A DNA stretch of 7,772 nucleotides, taken from positions 1 to 7,772 of the forward strand of contig CANHUM010000076.1 in assembly GCA_947463845.1 (NCBI GenBank), written 5' to 3'. This stretch comes from Comamonadaceae bacterium. GTDB taxonomy: Bacteria > Pseudomonadota > Gammaproteobacteria > Burkholderiales > Burkholderiaceae_C. The translations under genes and the position numbers were made by a program. Position 1 is the first letter of the stretch, and the number at the start of each line of letters is the position of its first letter. Under the pieces are notes generated by a model. The model ran no database searches. It saw only the letters and a program-made list of their open reading frames with translations, and was not told the DNA's origin. Shown here one piece after another: positions 5,629 through 7,772 of this stretch.

Positions 5629-6428
5629 CCAGCGCGTCCAAGCAAAACTTCGAGTACGAAGCGCGAACCGGCATAGGACAGTAACAGCAAGCCAGCACCG
5701 ATGTACAGCACGCGGACGGCACGGCGGCCTCGCCAACCCCATTGGCTGCGACCGACCAACAAGGTGGCAAAGGTCAGCCAGGACAGGACGGCAAAGACCC
5801 GTTTGTGATCCCAGCGCCATTCGGTGTGACTCTGACCATAAAGGACTTCACCAAATAGAGCACCTGCGACCAATGTGGCGGACAAAAGCACAAAACCGGC
5901 GGCCACAAATCGAAAAGTCAGGCGTTCAAGCGTCAACAAGGGCAGACCGCTGGAGACTTCATGCGCCAGACGGATGTCATGTTCAGTTCGGGTCATCATC
6001 CAGGCGTGCACGACGGCAGCCGCAAACATGCCATAAGCCGACAAACCCAGTGCAAAGTGCAGAGGCAACCAGGCCGAGGCCAGGGTATTGAGCGGCGTTC
6101 CCGGGAAAATCCAAGCCAGCACCACGGTGATGGCCCCCAGGCTGCCCACGGCCCAACGGGCCTTGAATTTGGGGAAAAACTGGGTCTCGATCATGTAGGC
6201 AGTGACCACCAGCCAAGCGGTCACTGACAGCGCAGGGGCAAAACCAAAGCGGACCGGACCCATGAGCAGTGCCAGCAAGCTGATGGCGTGCAAGGCCCAG
6301 GCCAGCCAAAGCAGACGGCGAGCGCGCACATCGCTCAGACGGCTAGGCGCCAGAGCGGGCAAGGCATAAGTCAGGGCTGCCAATGCCGAGAAGGGCAGCA
6401 TCCACAAAGGCGCACTCGCTAAAATCAT
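5625..6428 (-). CDS. ypjD: CcsA/YpjD-type cytochrome c assembly family membrane protein
   Basis: The 267-residue protein is highly hydrophobic, with about eight predicted membrane segments (near residues 7-27, 40-58, 66-84, 93-110, 122-143, 171-193, 208-226 and 238-256). H124 before one helix and H208 at the start of another fit the conserved histidines that bind haem in CcsA/CcmC/CcmF-type proteins; W204 and W206 lie just before H208. Length and position divergent from ffh resemble E. coli YpjD (about 263 residues), which also neighbours ffh. Its actual function in E. coli-type bacteria is not settled, so a haem-handling role is inferred from family. The ATG at 6428 has AGGA four bases upstream. 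Its stop overlaps the next gene by four bases. Confidence 0.85.
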   Translation of the reverse strand: MILASAPLWMLPFSALAALTYALPALAPSRLSDVRARRLLWLAWALHAISLLALLMGPVRFGFAPALSVTAWLVVTAYMIETQFFPKFKARWAVGSLGAITVVLAWIFPGTPLNTLASAWLPLHFALGLSAYGMFAAAVVHAWMMTRTEHDIRLAHEVSSGLPLLTLERLTFRFVAAGFVLLSATLVAGALFGEVLYGQSHTEWRWDHKRVFAVLSWLTFATLLVGRSQWGWRGRRAVRVLYIGAGLLLLSYAGSRFVLEVLLGRAG

Positions 6429-6507
6429 GGGTCCTAGTTTAGCCTTTCAATCGGAGCCACCGGGGTTTCGTCAACACGCTCAACTGGTTTTTTTAGGGAT
6501 TCTCCCC
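6429..6507. promoter_or_regulatory. Divergent intergenic region between the ypjD operon and ffh
   Basis: These 79 bp must hold the promoters for two divergent units. On the minus strand a good -35 (TTGACG, plus 6470-6475) is present but no convincing -10 lies at the right distance, and I see no clear plus-strand promoter. A run of seven T (6488-6494) precedes the ffh ribosome binding site AGGGA (6495-6499), which is eight bases from the ATG. The site can fold into a tiny hairpin, GGGA-TTC-TCCC (6496-6506). Confidence 0.5.
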
Positions 6508-7772
6508 ATGGCCTCCGCCCTGACCGACAAACTCTCACGCCTCGTCAAGACCCTCAGCGGACAGGCCCGCATCACCGAATCGAACGTGGCCGATATGCTG
6601 CGCGAGGTGCGCATGGCCTTGCTCGAAGCCGACGTGGCCCTGCCGGTGGTGCGCGACTTCATTGCCCGCGTGAAAGAAAAAGCCCTGGGCCAAGAGGTCA
6701 TGGGCTCGCTCAAGCCTGGGCAGGCCTTGGTGGGTGTGGTCAACAAAGAACTCGCCGCCACCATGGGCGAGGGCGTGTCGGACATCAACCTGGCCGCGCA
6801 GCCGCCCGCTGTGATCCTGATGGCGGGTTTGCAAGGTGCCGGTAAAACCACCACCACCGCCAAGCTGGCCAAGCACCTGATCGAAAAGCGTAAAAAGAAA
6901 GTGCTCACGGTCTCGGGTGACGTGTACCGCCCTGCTGCGATCGAGCAGCTCAAAACCGTCACCGCACAAGCCGGGGCCGAATGGTTTCCCAGCTCGCCCG
7001 ACCAAAAGCCCATCGAGATTGCCCGCGCCGCCATTGATTACGCCCGCAAACACTTCTTTGATGTGTTGTTGGTAGATACCGCCGGTCGCCTGGCGATTGA
7101 CGAAGCCCTGATGACCGAGATCAAGGCGCTGCATGCTGAACTCAAGCCTGTTGAAACCCTGTTCGTGGTCGATGCCATGCAGGGTCAGGACGCGGCCAAC
7201 ACTGCCCGCGCTTTCCGCGATGCGTTGCCGCTCACGGGCATTGTGCTGACCAAGCTGGATGGCGACTCTCGCGGCGGTGCCGCTCTGTCGGTGCGTCAAA
7301 TCACAGGTGTGCCCATCAAGTTTGCGGGCACCAGCGAGAAGATCGATGGCCTGGAAGTGTTTGACGCCGAGCGACACGCAGGCCGGGTGCTGGGCATGGG
7401 CGACATTGTGGCCTTGGTCGAGCAGGTCACGGCCGGCGTGGACATGGAGGCCGCACAAAAGCTGGCGACCAAAGTCAAAAGTGGTGGCAGCTTCGATCTG
7501 AACGACTTTCTGGCCCAGATCCAGCAAATGAAGCAAATGGGCGGCCTCTCCAGTTTGATGGACAAGCTGCCCAGTCAGTTGACCGCCAAGGCTGGCTCCA
7601 TGGACATGGACAAGGTCGAGAAGGACATTGGTCGCAAGCAAGGCATCATCCACAGCATGACGCCGCAAGAGAGCAAAAAACCTGAACTCATCAAAGCCAC
7701 CCGCAAACGCCGCATCGCCGCGGGCGCGGGCGTTCAGGTGCAAGACGTCAACCGCATGCTCAAGGAGTTTGA
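6508..7772 (+). CDS. ffh: Signal recognition particle protein Ffh (SRP54), 3' end missing
   Basis: Ffh is the GTPase of the signal recognition particle. With 4.5S RNA it binds signal sequences emerging from the ribosome and docks with FtsY at the membrane. The 421 codons present run off the window without a stop; the usual length is about 450 residues. The N domain covers about 1-88 with ALLEADVAL (38-46). The G domain shows GLQGAGKTT (107-115), DVYRPAA (138-144), DTAGR (190-194), TKLDGD (248-253) and the GTSEK/GLEVFD closing region. The M domain starts near 325 with a methionine-rich segment (QQMKQMGG) and carries the RNA-binding helix-turn-helix region TRKRRIAAGAG through VQDVNRMLKEF. The usual SR before the basic cluster is TR here. 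The ATG follows AGGGA at eight bases. Confidence 0.97.
   Translation, partial: MASALTDKLSRLVKTLSGQARITESNVADMLREVRMALLEADVALPVVRDFIARVKEKALGQEVMGSLKPGQALVGVVNKELAATMGEGVSDINLAAQPPAVILMAGLQGAGKTTTTAKLAKHLIEKRKKKVLTVSGDVYRPAAIEQLKTVTAQAGAEWFPSSPDQKPIEIARAAIDYARKHFFDVLLVDTAGRLAIDEALMTEIKALHAELKPVETLFVVDAMQGQDAANTARAFRDALPLTGIVLTKLDGDSRGGAALSVRQITGVPIKFAGTSEKIDGLEVFDAERHAGRVLGMGDIVALVEQVTAGVDMEAAQKLATKVKSGGSFDLNDFLAQIQQMKQMGGLSSLMDKLPSQLTAKAGSMDMDKVEKDIGRKQGIIHSMTPQESKKPELIKATRKRRIAAGAGVQVQDVNRMLKEF

Noticed and set aside
5510..6091. 193-residue open reading frame on the plus strand
   Set aside because: It is antisense to the PP0621-type and CcsA/YpjD-type genes, whose membrane segments and overlapping starts and stops define the real frames.
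6535..7743. 402-residue open reading frame on the minus strand
   Set aside because: It lies entirely antisense to ffh, whose GTPase and M-domain motifs are unambiguous. The frame is open because of the GC-rich codon bias, and the His/Gly/Gln-rich product resembles no family I know.

Overview
The window looks like chromosomal core DNA from a betaproteobacterium, most likely Burkholderiales and plausibly Comamonadaceae. This rests on gene order and protein style, not on a database match: a long NrdA with two ATP-cones, a NrdB ending in ALSWD, a lysine/alanine-type histone start just after nrdB, and a PP0621-type zinc-finger protein beside ampD. I see no mobile element, CRISPR array, rRNA or tRNA.

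Layout, left to right. Positions 1-19 (minus) hold the first six codons of a small basic protein, probably H1-like, with a strong ribosome binding site. Positions 20-211 are intergenic and contain several TTGA/TCAA inverted repeats and a weak terminator candidate for nrdB. nrdB (212-1357, minus) and nrdA (1498-4422, minus) encode the small and large subunits of an aerobic class Ia ribonucleotide reductase. They are separated by 140 bp that can fold into two mutually exclusive hairpins. The 403-bp gap upstream of nrdA carries a well-formed sigma70-type promoter whose -10 lies inside one of two tandem NrdR boxes, plus a nested inverted repeat and an AT-rich palindrome further upstream.

Next comes a tightly packed minus-strand operon: a CcsA/YpjD-type membrane protein (5625-6428), a PP0621-type membrane zinc-finger protein (5392-5628) and ampD (4826-5395). 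Both junctions are 4-base start/stop overlaps (ATGA and GTGA). Divergent from it, ffh (6508 to the window end, plus) encodes the SRP54 GTPase and is cut off within its M domain.

Functionally these are housekeeping genes: dNTP synthesis under likely NrdR control, peptidoglycan recycling, a haem/cytochrome c assembly-type membrane protein, and co-translational membrane targeting. I found no convincing novel multi-gene system. The most useful signals are regulatory architecture and protein-terminus features around nrdAB.
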